DNA of 64,000 nucleotides from Xanthobacteraceae bacterium (GTDB taxonomy: Bacteria; Pseudomonadota; Alphaproteobacteria; Rhizobiales; Xanthobacteraceae), in contig CP075369.1 in the NCBI GenBank assembly GCA_019454205.1, positions 1,550,001-1,614,000 on the forward strand, written 5' to 3'. Below are positions 39,558 to 49,016 of this stretch, piece after piece. The position numbers and the translations under genes are program-made. The stretch's first letter is position 1. Each line of letters begins with the position of its first letter. The notes under the pieces were generated by a model. The model was given only the letters and a program-made list of their open reading frames with translations. It was not told the DNA's origin and did no database searches.

Positions 39558-40283
39558 TCACGCGGCCCGGTCGCGCCCCGCCGCCGCGAGGAAGGCTTCC
39601 CGGGCTTCGGGGAGAGCCATTCCGCGCGGTTCCAGCACATGCACCCGCAGGAAGTGCCCGGTGAGCGCGAAGGCGGCGTTCAGGTCGCCGGCCGAAACCG
39701 TGACCGCCTCCCCGTGGAGAAAAGATGGCAACGGCAATAGCCGGTCGTGCCATGGCTCGCCCGCCTCGCGGCTGACCGCGCGTCCGGTCTTGGGCGAGAC
39801 ATAAAGCAGGTCTTCCGTCGCGCCGGTTGCCGCGCAGGAACCGAGATCGAGACCGAAGCCAAGTTCCGCAAGCAGCAAGAGTTCAAAGCGCGCCAGCAGC
39901 GGCCCCGCGTCCGCGGAGTCGAGCCGATCCGCGATGAAGTCCAGCATCGCGAACAGTTCGGCATGAGGATCGCGCTCCGGCAGCAGGCGCAACAGTGCGG
40001 CAAGCGTCTGCAGGCCGAAGCTGGCGCAGGCCGACACCATCAGCCGGTCGGCGCGCGAGCGCGTGATTTCGAGCGTGTAGTTGCCGAGTTGCTCGTCGAG
40101 CCGCGCGCGCCATACCGCGCGCACCGTATTTCCGGGCTGGAGCGAAGGCATCTTCTTCCGCGAGCTGCCGCCATAGACGAGGCCGAGATGGCGCCCGTGA
40201 TGCAACGTCATCAATTCGGCGACGGCGTGCCCCTCGCCATGGCGGCGCAGGCCGAGGATGATGCCGTCGTCGGTCCACTCCAT
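39558..40283 (-). CDS. recO: DNA repair protein RecO
   Basis: 241 residues. OB-fold N-terminus MEWTDDGIILGLRRHGEGHA, then LGLVYGGSSRKKMPSLQPGN and a helical C-terminal domain with ELLLLAELGFGLDLGSCAAT. RecO loads RecA with RecR in gap repair. The Cys zinc cluster of some RecOs is reduced to a single CAAT Cys here. It follows the HIT gene with one base between them and lies 38 bases upstream of parC on the same strand. Confidence 0.92.
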   Translation of the reverse strand: MEWTDDGIILGLRRHGEGHAVAELMTLHHGRHLGLVYGGSSRKKMPSLQPGNTVRAVWRARLDEQLGNYTLEITRSRADRLMVSACASFGLQTLAALLRLLPERDPHAELFAMLDFIADRLDSADAGPLLARFELLLLAELGFGLDLGSCAATGATEDLLYVSPKTGRAVSREAGEPWHDRLLPLPSFLHGEAVTVSAGDLNAAFALTGHFLRVHVLEPRGMALPEAREAFLAAAGRDRAA

Positions 40284-40284
40284 C

Positions 40285-40737
40285 TCAGGTCTCTGCGAGC
40301 GCTGTCTTCAATTTTGCAGCGACCTTCTCAAGCCTGTCCGGAGACATCACGTCAGGGTCCCGGAAAGTCACTGCCTCTTCCACGATATAGCGACGCGAGG
40401 TGATGTCGGTATCTTCTACCATCGGCACGACATGTGCGTGCGCATGCGCGATATGAACGCCGGTGAACATGAATCCGACGCGCGCCACATTGTAAGTCTG
40501 CTTCGCGACACGGGCAAAACGTTGCGCCAGGGCGACAATCTTGCCCGCAATGTCTGCCGGAATATCCTCGAAATAATCGTAATGGCCCTTGGGCACGATC
40601 AGAAGATGGCCTTCCCGAATGGGACGAATATCGAGAAAGGCGATGATTTCATCGTTCTCGTGAACCCGCACCACGGGAATCTCGCCGCGCGCGATGCGAC
40701 AGAACAGACACCCCGGCTGTGCGGTCCCCGCGCTCAT
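40285..40737 (-). CDS. HIT-family nucleotide hydrolase
   Basis: 150 residues. Zinc-type start CLFCRIARGEIP and the histidine triad HIAHAHAHVVP around residues 96-106, where the HxHxH motif catalyses nucleotidyl hydrolysis. EGHLLIVPKGHYDYFEDIPA is a typical HIT core. The stop of era overlaps the ATG as ATGA (40734-40737), so it is in the era-recO run. Substrate (AMP-lysine, Ap3A-like) is unknown. Confidence 0.88.
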   Translation of the reverse strand: MSAGTAQPGCLFCRIARGEIPVVRVHENDEIIAFLDIRPIREGHLLIVPKGHYDYFEDIPADIAGKIVALAQRFARVAKQTYNVARVGFMFTGVHIAHAHAHVVPMVEDTDITSRRYIVEEAVTFRDPDVMSPDRLEKVAAKLKTALAET

Positions 40738-41636
40738 TCCTTTGGATACTCCAGCCCGATGTTGCGATAGCGCTCCGGGTCGTTACCCCAGTTCTCGCGA
40801 ACCTTGACGTGCAGGAACAGATGCACGCGTTTTTCGATCTCTGCGGAGATTTCCTTGCGAGCGTCCATCGAGATCGACTTGATCATCTTGCCCGCCTGCC
40901 CCAGCACGATCTTCTTCTGGCCGTCGCGCTCGACGTAAACCGTCTGCTCGATGCGCACCGAGCCATCTTTCATTTCCTTCCACGAATCAGTTTCGACCGT
41001 GGACTGATAGGGTAACTCCTCGTGCAGCCGGAGAAAGAGCTTCTCGCGGGTGATTTCCGCCGCCATCAGGCGCATCGGCACGTCGGAGATTTCGTCTTCC
41101 GGGTAGAGCCACGGACCTTTCGGCATCGCGTCCGCGAAATATTCGCGGACGTCCGCGACGCCATCGCCGTTCGCGGCGGAAATCATGAAGGTCCGCTCGA
41201 AACGAGCGAGTTCGTTGGCCTGCGCGGTTAAGGCAAGCAGTTTCTCGCGCTCGACCAGATCGATCTTGTTGAGGATCAGGATTTTCGGTTGCGGCACTTC
41301 ACCGAGCTTGCCGAGAATTTCCTTCGCCCCGTCGTACAGACCGCGCTGCGCGTCGATCAGGAGCGCGACCAGATCGGCGTCCGCCGCGCCCTGCCACGCC
41401 GAGCCGACCATCGCGCGGTCGAGTCTGCGCTTCGGTGCGAAGATGCCCGGCGTGTCGACGAACACGATCTGCGATTTGCCGGCCATCGCAATCCCGCGCA
41501 CCAGCGTACGCGTGGTCTGCACCTTGTGCGTGACGATGGAAACTTTCGCGCCGACCAGCGCGTTCAGCAGCGTAGATTTTCCGGCATTCGGCGCGCCGAT
41601 CAGCGCGACGAAGCCTGCGCGGGTTTCTTCAGCCAT
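40734..41636 (-). CDS. era: GTPase Era
   Basis: 300 residues. GTPase motifs: G1 GAPNAGKSTLLN, G2 region QTTRTL, G3 VDTPGIF, G4 LNKIDLV. The C-terminal KH domain includes VERDGQKKIVLGQAGKMIKS and RVHLFLHVKVRENWG. It binds 16S rRNA near its 3' end in 30S maturation. Its start overlaps the rnc stop by eight bases (ATGGCTGA), as in many bacteria. Confidence 0.96.
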   Translation of the reverse strand: MAEETRAGFVALIGAPNAGKSTLLNALVGAKVSIVTHKVQTTRTLVRGIAMAGKSQIVFVDTPGIFAPKRRLDRAMVGSAWQGAADADLVALLIDAQRGLYDGAKEILGKLGEVPQPKILILNKIDLVEREKLLALTAQANELARFERTFMISAANGDGVADVREYFADAMPKGPWLYPEDEISDVPMRLMAAEITREKLFLRLHEELPYQSTVETDSWKEMKDGSVRIEQTVYVERDGQKKIVLGQAGKMIKSISMDARKEISAEIEKRVHLFLHVKVRENWGNDPERYRNIGLEYPKE

Positions 41637-42336
41637 TGGGGTCCGTCAACAATCCTTCCCGCGTCAGCATCTCCGAAGCCGCGGCGCGTTCCGCCTCGCG
41701 CTTGGAAGCACCAACACCTTCCGCCGGCGCACGGCCCGGCAATTCGGCGGCAACGCGGAATACCGGCTTGTGGTCCGGCCCGCTGCGTTCAATTTCACGG
41801 TAATGTGGAAGCGGCATGCCATGCGCGAGCGCCCATTCCTGCAACATGGATTTCGCATCGCGCGGCGCCTCGGCCCGGGCGCGCGTCATCAGCGGCCGCC
41901 ACAGGCGGTCGATGATCGCGCGCACGGTGGGATAATCGGAATCGAGAAACACCGCGCCGAACAGCGCCTCGCAAGCGTCGCCGAGAATGGATTCCTTGTG
42001 CCGCCCGCCCGAACCGGACTCGCTCGATCCCAGCCGCAGGTGCGCGCCGAGATCGAGCAGCATCGCAATCTCGACCCACGCTTCGTTGCGCACCATCGCC
42101 GAGTGACGGCGCGCGAGATTGCCCTCATCCTCTTTCGGAAACGCGAGATAAAGCATTTCGGCGACGGCAAGAGACAAGACGCGATCGCCGAGGAATTCGA
42201 GCCGCTGGTAATCCTCGCGGCGTTTGCCGTTAACGGCAGTGACGTGCGTCAGCGCCTGTTCGAGCAGCGTAGTGTTCTTGAAGCGGTAGCCTAGCCGCTC
42301 TTGCAGCGAAGCGAGATCGGGCGCGTTGCGACTCAT
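41629..42336 (-). CDS. rnc: ribonuclease III
   Basis: 235 residues from ATG 42336, which overlaps the lepB stop as ATGA; the frame runs 15 codons further. Endonuclease signature YQRLEFLGDRVLSLAVAEM with the catalytic acids, KESILGDACEALFGAVFLDS, and a C-terminal dsRNA-binding domain (EWALAHGMPLPHYREIERSG, EGVGASKREAERAAASEML). It processes rRNA and other duplex RNA. Confidence 0.96.
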   Translation of the reverse strand: MSRNAPDLASLQERLGYRFKNTTLLEQALTHVTAVNGKRREDYQRLEFLGDRVLSLAVAEMLYLAFPKEDEGNLARRHSAMVRNEAWVEIAMLLDLGAHLRLGSSESGSGGRHKESILGDACEALFGAVFLDSDYPTVRAIIDRLWRPLMTRARAEAPRDAKSMLQEWALAHGMPLPHYREIERSGPDHKPVFRVAAELPGRAPAEGVGASKREAERAAASEMLTREGLLTDPNG

Positions 42337-43079
42337 CGCACCCGCGAGAAAATCCGGCCCCAGCGCACTTCGGTCGGCCACAGCCAGAGCTGCCAGATCG
42401 AGGTGCCCTCCGAGAGCGAGAAGAAGATTAGTTCCGCGCGTCCGATGAAGTTCTCGAACGGCACGAAACCGACCGCGCTTTCGACACGGCTGTCCTGCGA
42501 ATTGTCGCGGTTATCGCCCATCATGAAATAATGGCCGGGCGGCACTTCGTATTCGCGCGTGTTGTCGTAGAATGTTTCGCCGAGATCGAGCGTCTCGTAA
42601 GTGCGGCCGTTCGGCAGCGTCTCGCGGTAGCGCGTGATGCGCCGGCCAGAGTCGCCCGGCTCATCGGAAATCCAGTCTTCGATCTTCTCGCGTTTCACCG
42701 GCTGGCCGTTGATGTGCACGACGCCGTTCTTCATCTGAATCTTGTCGCCGGGTAGTCCGATCACGCGCTTGATGTAATCGTTCGACTCTTCTTTCGGATT
42801 GCGGAACACCGCGACATCACCGCGCTCTGGCATCCCCGCCCAGATGCGTCCCGAAAACGGGATCAGCGCGAACGGCACCGAATATTTCGTGTAGCCGTAC
42901 GAATACTTCGACACGAAGATATAGTCGCCAACCAGCAACGTCGCCTTCATCGAACCGGAAGGAATGTTGAAGGGCTGAAACAGCAGCGTCCGGATCACCA
43001 GCGCAATGACGAGCGCCTGGAAACCGATGCTGACGATTTCACCGAGTTCGCTTTTTTTCTTTTCGGTCGTTGCATTCAT
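42333..43079 (-). CDS. lepB: signal peptidase I
   Basis: 248 residues. One N-terminal membrane helix ALVIALVIRTLLFQPFNIP, then catalytic Ser in IPSGSMKATLLVGDYIF and the Lys in DVAVFRNPKEESNDYIKRVI; box E GHYFMMGDNRDNSQDSR. It cuts signal peptides at the outer face of the inner membrane. It is upstream of rnc in the acpS-lepB-rnc-era order and starts with a conventional ATG. Confidence 0.96.
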   Translation of the reverse strand: MNATTEKKKSELGEIVSIGFQALVIALVIRTLLFQPFNIPSGSMKATLLVGDYIFVSKYSYGYTKYSVPFALIPFSGRIWAGMPERGDVAVFRNPKEESNDYIKRVIGLPGDKIQMKNGVVHINGQPVKREKIEDWISDEPGDSGRRITRYRETLPNGRTYETLDLGETFYDNTREYEVPPGHYFMMGDNRDNSQDSRVESAVGFVPFENFIGRAELIFFSLSEGTSIWQLWLWPTEVRWGRIFSRVR

Positions 43080-43151
43080 GGGAAAGAATTTCTCCGGGGA
43101 TTCCGGCGGCGTGCGCCCGTATAGACGCGGGGCTTGGGGGTGGCAATGCGG

Positions 43152-43559
43152 CTAGGCCGCCGCCTGTGGGACCGCGGAAATCACGACGATGGCCTGCGCC
43201 AACGGCCCTTCGTCGGTTAGCGCAAGGTCGATCTGCACCGTAAATCCCGGCGGAATCAGGGCTTCCAGCCGCTTCAGGGCACCGCCAGTCAGCGCCATCG
43301 TCGGTTTGCCCGACGGCAGGTTTACGACCCCCAGGTCGCGGAAGAACACGCCACGCCGGAAGCCGGTGCCGAGCGCCTTGGCGCAGGCTTCCTTCGCAGC
43401 GAAGCGCTTGGCATAGGATTCCGCGCGCAGCTTTCGCTTGTCCGAGCGGTGGCGTTCTTCAGCCGTATAAATCCTGTCAAGAAACCTGTCGCCGAAACGC
43501 TCGATGCTGCGCGCGATCCGGCGCGCATCGCAAAGATCGATGCCGACGCCGATAATCAT
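43152..43559 (-). CDS. acpS: holo-[acyl-carrier-protein] synthase
   Basis: 135 residues. Transfers phosphopantetheine from CoA to ACP. Motifs: MIIGVGIDLCDARRIARSIE with Asp at the metal site, YTAEERHRSDKR, YAKRFAAKEACAKALGTGF with catalytic Glu/Lys and RRGVFFRDLGVVNLPSGKPT. The start overlaps the pdxJ stop (43556-43559), a classic coupling. Slightly longer than E. coli AcpS but normal for alphaproteobacteria. Confidence 0.95.
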   Translation of the reverse strand: MIIGVGIDLCDARRIARSIERFGDRFLDRIYTAEERHRSDKRKLRAESYAKRFAAKEACAKALGTGFRRGVFFRDLGVVNLPSGKPTMALTGGALKRLEALIPPGFTVQIDLALTDEGPLAQAIVVISAVPQAAA

Positions 43560-44317
43560 GCCGCCCGTCCAGCGTGTGCACGCCCGCGTGCCATTGCAGC
43601 AAGCATGTTGCGGATCACGGCATCCAGCCCGGAGAACAATGCCTCGCCGATCATGTAGTGACCGATATTGAGTTCGGCGATTTCCGGAAAGGCGGCGATT
43701 GCTTCCGCCGTTTCAAAATCGAGACCGTGGCCTGCATGCACTTCCAGTCCGAGCGAAGCGGCAAGCCGCGCGCCCGAAGCGAGTTTTTGCAATTCCGCAC
43801 GCGCTTCCGGTTCTTCCTTCGCAGCGATGGCTTCGCACCATGTACCCGTATGCAACTCAACGACTGCTGCGCCGATATTCTTCGATGTCTTGATCTGGTC
43901 CGCATCGGGCGCGACGAACAGCGAGACGCGGCTTGAAGCGGCAAGCCGCTCGACCGCCCGCGCCAGCGCCGTACCGCCTGCGACTACATCCAGCCCGCCT
44001 TCGGTGGTGCGTTCGCTGCGCTTTTCAGGGACGAGGCAAACCGCATGTGGCTTCAGCTTCAGCGCAATGCCGATCATTTCCTCGGTCGCGGCCATCTCCA
44101 GATTCAGCGGCGCATGAACCTCGCGCATCATGCGTTCGACATCGCCGTCGCGGATATGACGGCGATCCTCGCGCAAATGTACGGTGATGCCATGCGCTCC
44201 CGCCGAAATCGCCGCGCGCGCGGCCCGCACCGGATCGGGCAGATAACCGCCCCGCGCGTTGCGAAGCGTTGCAACGTGATCGACGTTCACGCCGAGACGG
44301 ATCGGATTGTCAGCCAT
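43556..44317 (-). CDS. pdxJ: pyridoxine 5'-phosphate synthase
   Basis: 253 residues from ATG 44317, with GGAG eight bases upstream; the frame is open 12 codons further. TIM-barrel motifs: IRLGVNVDHVATLRNARGG, ITVHLREDRRHIRDGDV, KPHAVCLVPEKRSERTTEGG, HAGHGLDFETAEAIA and IAELNIGHYMIGEALF. It makes pyridoxine phosphate from amino-acetone phosphate and deoxyxylulose phosphate. It overlaps the rsh stop by eight bases. Confidence 0.95.
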   Translation of the reverse strand: MADNPIRLGVNVDHVATLRNARGGYLPDPVRAARAAISAGAHGITVHLREDRRHIRDGDVERMMREVHAPLNLEMAATEEMIGIALKLKPHAVCLVPEKRSERTTEGGLDVVAGGTALARAVERLAASSRVSLFVAPDADQIKTSKNIGAAVVELHTGTWCEAIAAKEEPEARAELQKLASGARLAASLGLEVHAGHGLDFETAEAIAAFPEIAELNIGHYMIGEALFSGLDAVIRNMLAAMARGRAHAGRAA

Positions 44318-46517
44318 TCGCGCGCTCCGCGCTGGAAACCACCTTCTTTGCACGAAGCTGCGTCAGAATGGAATTGAGATGTTTCAGGTCGAATACCTCG
44401 ACGTCGATGGTGAGTTCACTGAAGTCGCCGGAGCGGCGGAAGATGCGCACGTTGTCAATGTTGCCGCCGTGCTCGCCGATCACGGTCGCGATCTGCGCCA
44501 GCGTGCCGGGCGTGTTCGGCGCCTTCACTACAATCTGCGACGGGAAGCGGTGCGGTTCGTCGCTTTCCACGTCCCAGCGCACGTCGAGCCAGCGTTCCGG
44601 CTGGTCGTCGAACTCTTTCAGCGCAGGCGAATGGATCGGGTAGATCGTGATCCCCTCACCCGGATTGAGGATGCCGACGATGCGGTCGCCCGGCACCGCG
44701 CCGCCGTTCGGCGCGAAGCGCACCGGCAATTCGCCATTGATGCCGCGAATGGGAATAGCCGCTGGCTTGTCTTCTTCGACGGCGCGTCCCGGAATGCGAA
44801 ACTTCAGCGAACTGGCGCGGCGCAATCCAAACCAGCCGCCCTCGTTCTTCGCGGTTTTCGCACCGCTGATACGCTCGCCTTTCCATTCCGGCTCGACTGC
44901 GCGCACTACGTCTTCCGGCCTGATCTCGCCGCGCCCGACCGACGAGAACACATCGTCGACCGAATGACGCGCCAGACGCGAAAGCGAAACCTGCAACTTC
45001 TCGTCGGAAAAAGGCTTCTCGATGCGCGCAAACGCGCGCTCCACCATCTTGCGGCCGAGGCCGGTATACTGCGCGCGTACTGCCGAGCGCGTCGCACGGC
45101 GGATCGCAGCGCGTGCCTTACCGGTAATCACGATGGCATCCCACGCCGCCGGCGGCGTCTTCGCGTCGCCCCGGATGATCTCGACTTCGTCGCCGGTCTG
45201 CAATTCGGAAACCAGCGGCGCGATCTGACCGTTGATCTTGCACCCGATGGCGCTGTTGCCGACATCTGTATGCACAGCATAAGCGAAGTCGATCGGCGTC
45301 GCCTTGCGCGGCAGCGAAATCAGCCTGCCCTTCGGCGTGAAGCAGAACACCTGGTCGTGGAAAAGTTCGAGCTTGGTGTGCTCAAGGAATTCTTCCGGGC
45401 TTGAACCTTCGGCAAGCATCTCGACGGTTCGCCGCAACCACGCATAAGCGCCGGAGTCGCGCTCCAGCGTTTCGAGCGCAGAGCTTCCGTCTTTATAAAG
45501 CGCGTGCGCGGCGATGCCGTATTCCGCGATACGGTCCATCTGCTGCGTGCGGATTTGCAGTTCGACGCGCTGGCGTCCCGGCCCGACCACGGTGGTGTGC
45601 AGTGAACGATAATCGTTCTGCTTCGGCGTCGAGATATAATCCTTGAAGCGGCCCGGAACGAACGGCCACTTCGTATGAATGATGCCGACGGCTTGGTAAC
45701 AACCCGGTATCGTATCGACGACGACGCGAAAGCCGTAGAGATCGGAAAGCTGCTCGAAGCCAACCGCTTTGCGCTCCATTTTCTTCCAGGTCGAATACGG
45801 CCGCTTCTCGCGTCCGCGCACTTTCGACTGGATGCCTGCGCGGTTCAGTTCGCCGCTCAGTTCTTCTTCAATACCCTTGATGAGTCCTGCGTTGCGTTCG
45901 CGTAATTCGGTCAGCCGCGTCTCGATGGTGCGATAGACGTCAGGCTGCAACTGGCGGAACGAAAGATCCTCCAGTTCCTCGCGCATGTCGTGCATGCCCA
46001 TGCGCCCGGCAAGCGGGGCATAGATTTCGAGCGTCTCCTCCGCGATGCGGTTGCGCTTCTCTTCCGGCACGAACTTCAGCGTGCGCATGTTGTGGAGGCG
46101 GTCAGCCAGCTTCACCAGCAGTACGCGGACGTCTTCGGCAATGGCGAGTAGCAGCTTGCGGAGATTTTCAGCCTGCGCCGCCTGCCGCGACACCAGGTCG
46201 AGACGGCGGATCTTGGTGAGGCCTTCGACCAGCGTGCCGATGTCCTTCCCGAACAGCTTGGTGATCTCGTCACGCGTCGCCTTGGTATCTTCGATGGTGT
46301 CGTGCAGTAGCGCCGCGGCGATGGTCGCATCGTCCAGCTTCAGTTCGGTGAGGATCGCGGCGACTTCGAGCGGATGCGAGAAATAGGGATCGCCGGAGGC
46401 GCGTTTCTGCGTACCATGCGCCTTCATGGCATAGACGTAGGCCCCGTTGAGCAGGTCCTCGTTGGTCGCAGGATTGTAGCGACGAACCCGGTCAACGAGT
46501 TCGTACTGGCGCATCAT
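44310..46517 (-). CDS. rsh: bifunctional (p)ppGpp synthetase/hydrolase (RSH family)
   Basis: 735 residues. HD hydrolase domain: FSHPLEVAAILTELKLDD and LLHDTIEDTKATRDEI, with an intact HDxxED core. Synthetase domain: LSDLYGFRVVVDTIPGCYQA, FKDYISTPKQNDYRSLHTTV, VELQIRTQQMDRIAEYGIAA. TGS domain (IDFAYAVHTDVGNSAIGCKI) and a C-terminal ACT domain (GTLAQIATVIGEHGGNIDNV) follow. Both activities look present, as in Rel/SpoT-type enzymes of alphaproteobacteria. The second ATG (46514) is an equally good start. Confidence 0.95.
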   Translation of the reverse strand: MMRQYELVDRVRRYNPATNEDLLNGAYVYAMKAHGTQKRASGDPYFSHPLEVAAILTELKLDDATIAAALLHDTIEDTKATRDEITKLFGKDIGTLVEGLTKIRRLDLVSRQAAQAENLRKLLLAIAEDVRVLLVKLADRLHNMRTLKFVPEEKRNRIAEETLEIYAPLAGRMGMHDMREELEDLSFRQLQPDVYRTIETRLTELRERNAGLIKGIEEELSGELNRAGIQSKVRGREKRPYSTWKKMERKAVGFEQLSDLYGFRVVVDTIPGCYQAVGIIHTKWPFVPGRFKDYISTPKQNDYRSLHTTVVGPGRQRVELQIRTQQMDRIAEYGIAAHALYKDGSSALETLERDSGAYAWLRRTVEMLAEGSSPEEFLEHTKLELFHDQVFCFTPKGRLISLPRKATPIDFAYAVHTDVGNSAIGCKINGQIAPLVSELQTGDEVEIIRGDAKTPPAAWDAIVITGKARAAIRRATRSAVRAQYTGLGRKMVERAFARIEKPFSDEKLQVSLSRLARHSVDDVFSSVGRGEIRPEDVVRAVEPEWKGERISGAKTAKNEGGWFGLRRASSLKFRIPGRAVEEDKPAAIPIRGINGELPVRFAPNGGAVPGDRIVGILNPGEGITIYPIHSPALKEFDDQPERWLDVRWDVESDEPHRFPSQIVVKAPNTPGTLAQIATVIGEHGGNIDNVRIFRRSGDFSELTIDVEVFDLKHLNSILTQLRAKKVVSSAERANG

Positions 46518-46631
46518 TGGGCAACAGGCTCCGGACCCACGACGAGTCGTCCCGGGGTGAATGCCCTAAAATAGCATCGGAGCTGCGCCCCGGCGAATAG
46601 TCTCTGGAAAATAGCTAACGGCGTTAAGCGG

Positions 46632-47009
46632 TTAGCCCTCTTCTTCCTCGGTCTGCTCCGGCGGGACGAGGCCCTGCAGGCCGGCCAGCAGCTCTTCCTC
46701 GCTCATGCGGTCCATGACCACGGCGTCCTCGCCAGTGCCCCCGGCGATCATCGGCACCGCTTCCGGCTCCGGCTCGTCCACTTCGGTGAACTTCTGAAGC
46801 GAGTGGATCAGCTCTTCCTTCAGGTCGCCCGGCGAGATGGTCTCGTCGGCAATCTCGCGGAGCGCCACGACCGGGTTCTTGTCGTTGTCGCGATCGACGG
46901 TGATGGCGGAGCCGGACGAGATCGTGCGGGCGCGATGGCCTGCCAGCAATACGAGATCGAAGCGGTTTTCGACCTTGTCGATGCAATCTTCGACGGTTAC
47001 GCGCGCCAT
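46632..47009 (-). CDS. rpoZ: RNA polymerase omega subunit
   Basis: 125 residues from ATG 47009; the frame runs five codons further. MARVTVEDCIDKVENRFDLV, LAGHRARTISSG and NPVVALREIADETISPGDLK are the standard omega features. The C-terminal tail is long and acidic (EPEPEAVPMI to EQTEEEEG), as in other alphaproteobacteria. It is upstream of rsh. Its promoter lies in the 241 bases shared with the divergent NYN gene (47010-47250), where I see no extra gene. Confidence 0.94.
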   Translation of the reverse strand: MARVTVEDCIDKVENRFDLVLLAGHRARTISSGSAITVDRDNDKNPVVALREIADETISPGDLKEELIHSLQKFTEVDEPEPEAVPMIAGGTGEDAVVMDRMSEEELLAGLQGLVPPEQTEEEEG

Positions 47010-47250
47010 CGGCGTCGGCTCCACAAGCTAGAGGGTGTCCTGAATCGAGGCTCCTATACCCCGAGTTGCGCTCGGGGTGCAAGCATTGCGTCAAATGCAT
47101 GGGGCGCGGCGATATAGCCCGGAGGTAGCGCTTTCTTCCCGCCGCAATGCCCTGCTACCTAACAGAACGCTCGGCGAGAATATTGCTTTCGCTGATATTG
47201 GCAGTTCCGGGCGTGACCCTATTCACGCTGTATTCGTTCAGGAACCCATG

Positions 47251-47865
47251 ATGTCGCAAACGGCCGAAAAAACTGCTCTCTTTATTGATGGCGCCAATCT
47301 CTACGCCACCACGAAAAGCCTCGGCTTCGACATCGACTACAAGCGTCTGCTCAAGGAATTTCAAAGCCGCGGCAATCTTCTGCGCGCTTTCTATTACACC
47401 GCCCTGATCGAAGATCAGGAATATTCCTCGATCCGACCCCTGCTCGATTGGCTCGATTACAACGGCTATACGGTCGTCACCAAACCCGCCAAGGAATTCA
47501 CGGACTCCACCGGCCGCCGCAAGGTCAAGGGCAACATGGATCTCGAACTCGCGGTCGATGTGATGGAGCTGGCCGAGCACCTCGACCATGTGGTGCTTTT
47601 CTCCGGCGACGGCGACTTCCGCCCCGTAGTCGAGTCAGTGCAACGCCGCGGTGTGCGCGTGACCGTCGTCTCCACCATCACCACCCAGCCGCCCATGATC
47701 GCCGACGATCTGCGCCGACAGGCTGACGTATTCCTCGACATCTCGGAACTGGCGCAGAAGATCGGCCGCGATCCGGGCGAGCGCTCGCAGCGCATGCAGA
47801 ACGCTCCCAATTTCTTGCAGCGGCAGACCGGCCCGTCCAGCTTCGACGAAACCGAGGACGCTTGA
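47251..47865 (+). CDS. NYN-domain (LabA/DUF88) protein
   Basis: 204 residues from ATG 47251 (AGGA seven bases upstream); ATG 47248 is next to it and the frame is open 57 codons further. NYN/PIN-like nuclease fold: TALFIDGANLYATTKSL, VKGNMDLELAVDVMELAEHL and LFSGDGDFRPVVESVQRRG, with the acidic residues of the family. STITTQPPMIADDLRRQADV closes the domain. It probably acts on RNA; no target is known. It overlaps the uracil-DNA glycosylase start. Confidence 0.9.
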   Translation: MSQTAEKTALFIDGANLYATTKSLGFDIDYKRLLKEFQSRGNLLRAFYYTALIEDQEYSSIRPLLDWLDYNGYTVVTKPAKEFTDSTGRRKVKGNMDLELAVDVMELAEHLDHVVLFSGDGDFRPVVESVQRRGVRVTVVSTITTQPPMIADDLRRQADVFLDISELAQKIGRDPGERSQRMQNAPNFLQRQTGPSSFDETEDA

Positions 47866-48518
47866 GCGAAGCGACCGCCGAGCTTGCCGAACCGGGCCGC
47901 GACTGCCCGCTCTGTCCGCGGCTGACCGCCTTTCGCAAGGCGAACCGCAAGCAATTCCCCGCCTATTTCAACGCGCCGGTCCCCTCTTTCGGACCTGCCG
48001 GCGCGCGGCTGCTGATCGTCGGACTGGCTCCCGGTCTTCACGGCGCGAACCAGACCGGCCGTCCCTTCACCGGCGATTATGCCGGTGACCTGCTCTACGG
48101 CACGCTGAAAGAATTCGGCTTTGCCAAGGGCAATTACGAACAGCGCGCCGACGACACGCTGCAACTCATCGATACCCGCATCACGAATGCGGTGCGTTGC
48201 GTGCCCCCGGAAAACAAGCCAACCGTCGATGAAATCCGCACCTGCCGCGTTTTCCTCACCACCGCACTGAACGAGATGCCGAATCTTAAGCGCATCGTCG
48301 CGCTCGGCAAGATTGCGCACGACTCTGTAGTGGTCGCGCTCGGCTCGAAAATGGCGCGGCACAAGTTCGGCCACGGCATGATCCACGACTTCGAGAATGT
48401 GCGACTGTTCGATAGCTATCACTGCTCGCGCTACAACACGAATACCGGCGTGCTGACGCCCGACATGTTTCGCGAAGTTTTTTCCAACGTGCGCGCGAGC
48501 TTCGGCGCGATTGCTTAG
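47862..48518 (+). CDS. type-5 uracil-DNA glycosylase (UdgB)
   Basis: 218 residues. GLAPGLHGANQTGRPFTGDYAG is the family-5 signature, and HCSRYNT the C-terminal motif. Cysteines at CPLCPR near the N-terminus and at RCVPPENKP and RTCRVF can hold the [4Fe-4S] cluster. It removes uracil and related bases. The start is TTG 47862, overlapping the NYN stop as TTGA, so translation is coupled. Confidence 0.93.
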   Translation: MSEATAELAEPGRDCPLCPRLTAFRKANRKQFPAYFNAPVPSFGPAGARLLIVGLAPGLHGANQTGRPFTGDYAGDLLYGTLKEFGFAKGNYEQRADDTLQLIDTRITNAVRCVPPENKPTVDEIRTCRVFLTTALNEMPNLKRIVALGKIAHDSVVVALGSKMARHKFGHGMIHDFENVRLFDSYHCSRYNTNTGVLTPDMFREVFSNVRASFGAIA

Positions 48519-48534
48519 CTTACCAGCGCAGAAG

Positions 48535-49008
48535 TCAGCCTTTATCGCGCAGCAGGCGGCCACGCTCGCGTGACCAGTCGCGTTTCTTTTCGGTCTCGCG
48601 CTTGTCGTGCAGCTTCTTGCCCTTCGCGAGCGCGATCTCGATTTTCGCCCGTCCGCGCGGATTGAAATAGAGCTTGAGCGGCACGATGGTCATGCCTTCG
48701 CGCTCCACCGCGCCGATCAGCTTGTTGATCTGCCGCTTATGCAGCAACAGCTTGCGCGGCCTTTTCGGTGCATGGTTGTTGCGGTTTGCCTGCAAGTATT
48801 CGGGAATGTTGGCGTTGACGAGCCAGATCTCGCCGTCCTTTGCATCGGCATAGGACTCCGCAATGGTCGCTTTGCCGTTGCGCAGCGACTTCACTTCCGT
48901 TCCGGTCAGCGCAATGCCCGCCTCGAAACTTTCGCCGATGGCGTAGTTGAAGCGAGCCTTGCGGTTGTCGGCGGCGACCTTGTTTTTCGGCTCGGCCTTC
49001 TTGGCCAT
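48535..49008 (-). CDS. smpB: SsrA-binding protein SmpB
   Basis: 157 residues from ATG 49008; the open frame upstream is Arg-rich noise. SmpB beta-barrel: YAIGESFEAGIALTGTEVKS, LRNGKATIAESYADAKDGEI, and the basic tail HDKRETEKKRDWSRERGRLL. It delivers tmRNA to stalled ribosomes. The tmRNA gene (ssrA) was not found in this window. It follows dapA by eight bases. Confidence 0.95.
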   Translation of the reverse strand: MAKKAEPKNKVAADNRKARFNYAIGESFEAGIALTGTEVKSLRNGKATIAESYADAKDGEIWLVNANIPEYLQANRNNHAPKRPRKLLLHKRQINKLIGAVEREGMTIVPLKLYFNPRGRAKIEIALAKGKKLHDKRETEKKRDWSRERGRLLRDKG

Positions 49009-49016
49009 TGCCGGAC

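Noticed and set aside
38419..39804. A 461-residue plus-strand frame across parC and recO
   Set aside because: It spans two real minus-strand genes and their gap; composition is that of antisense.
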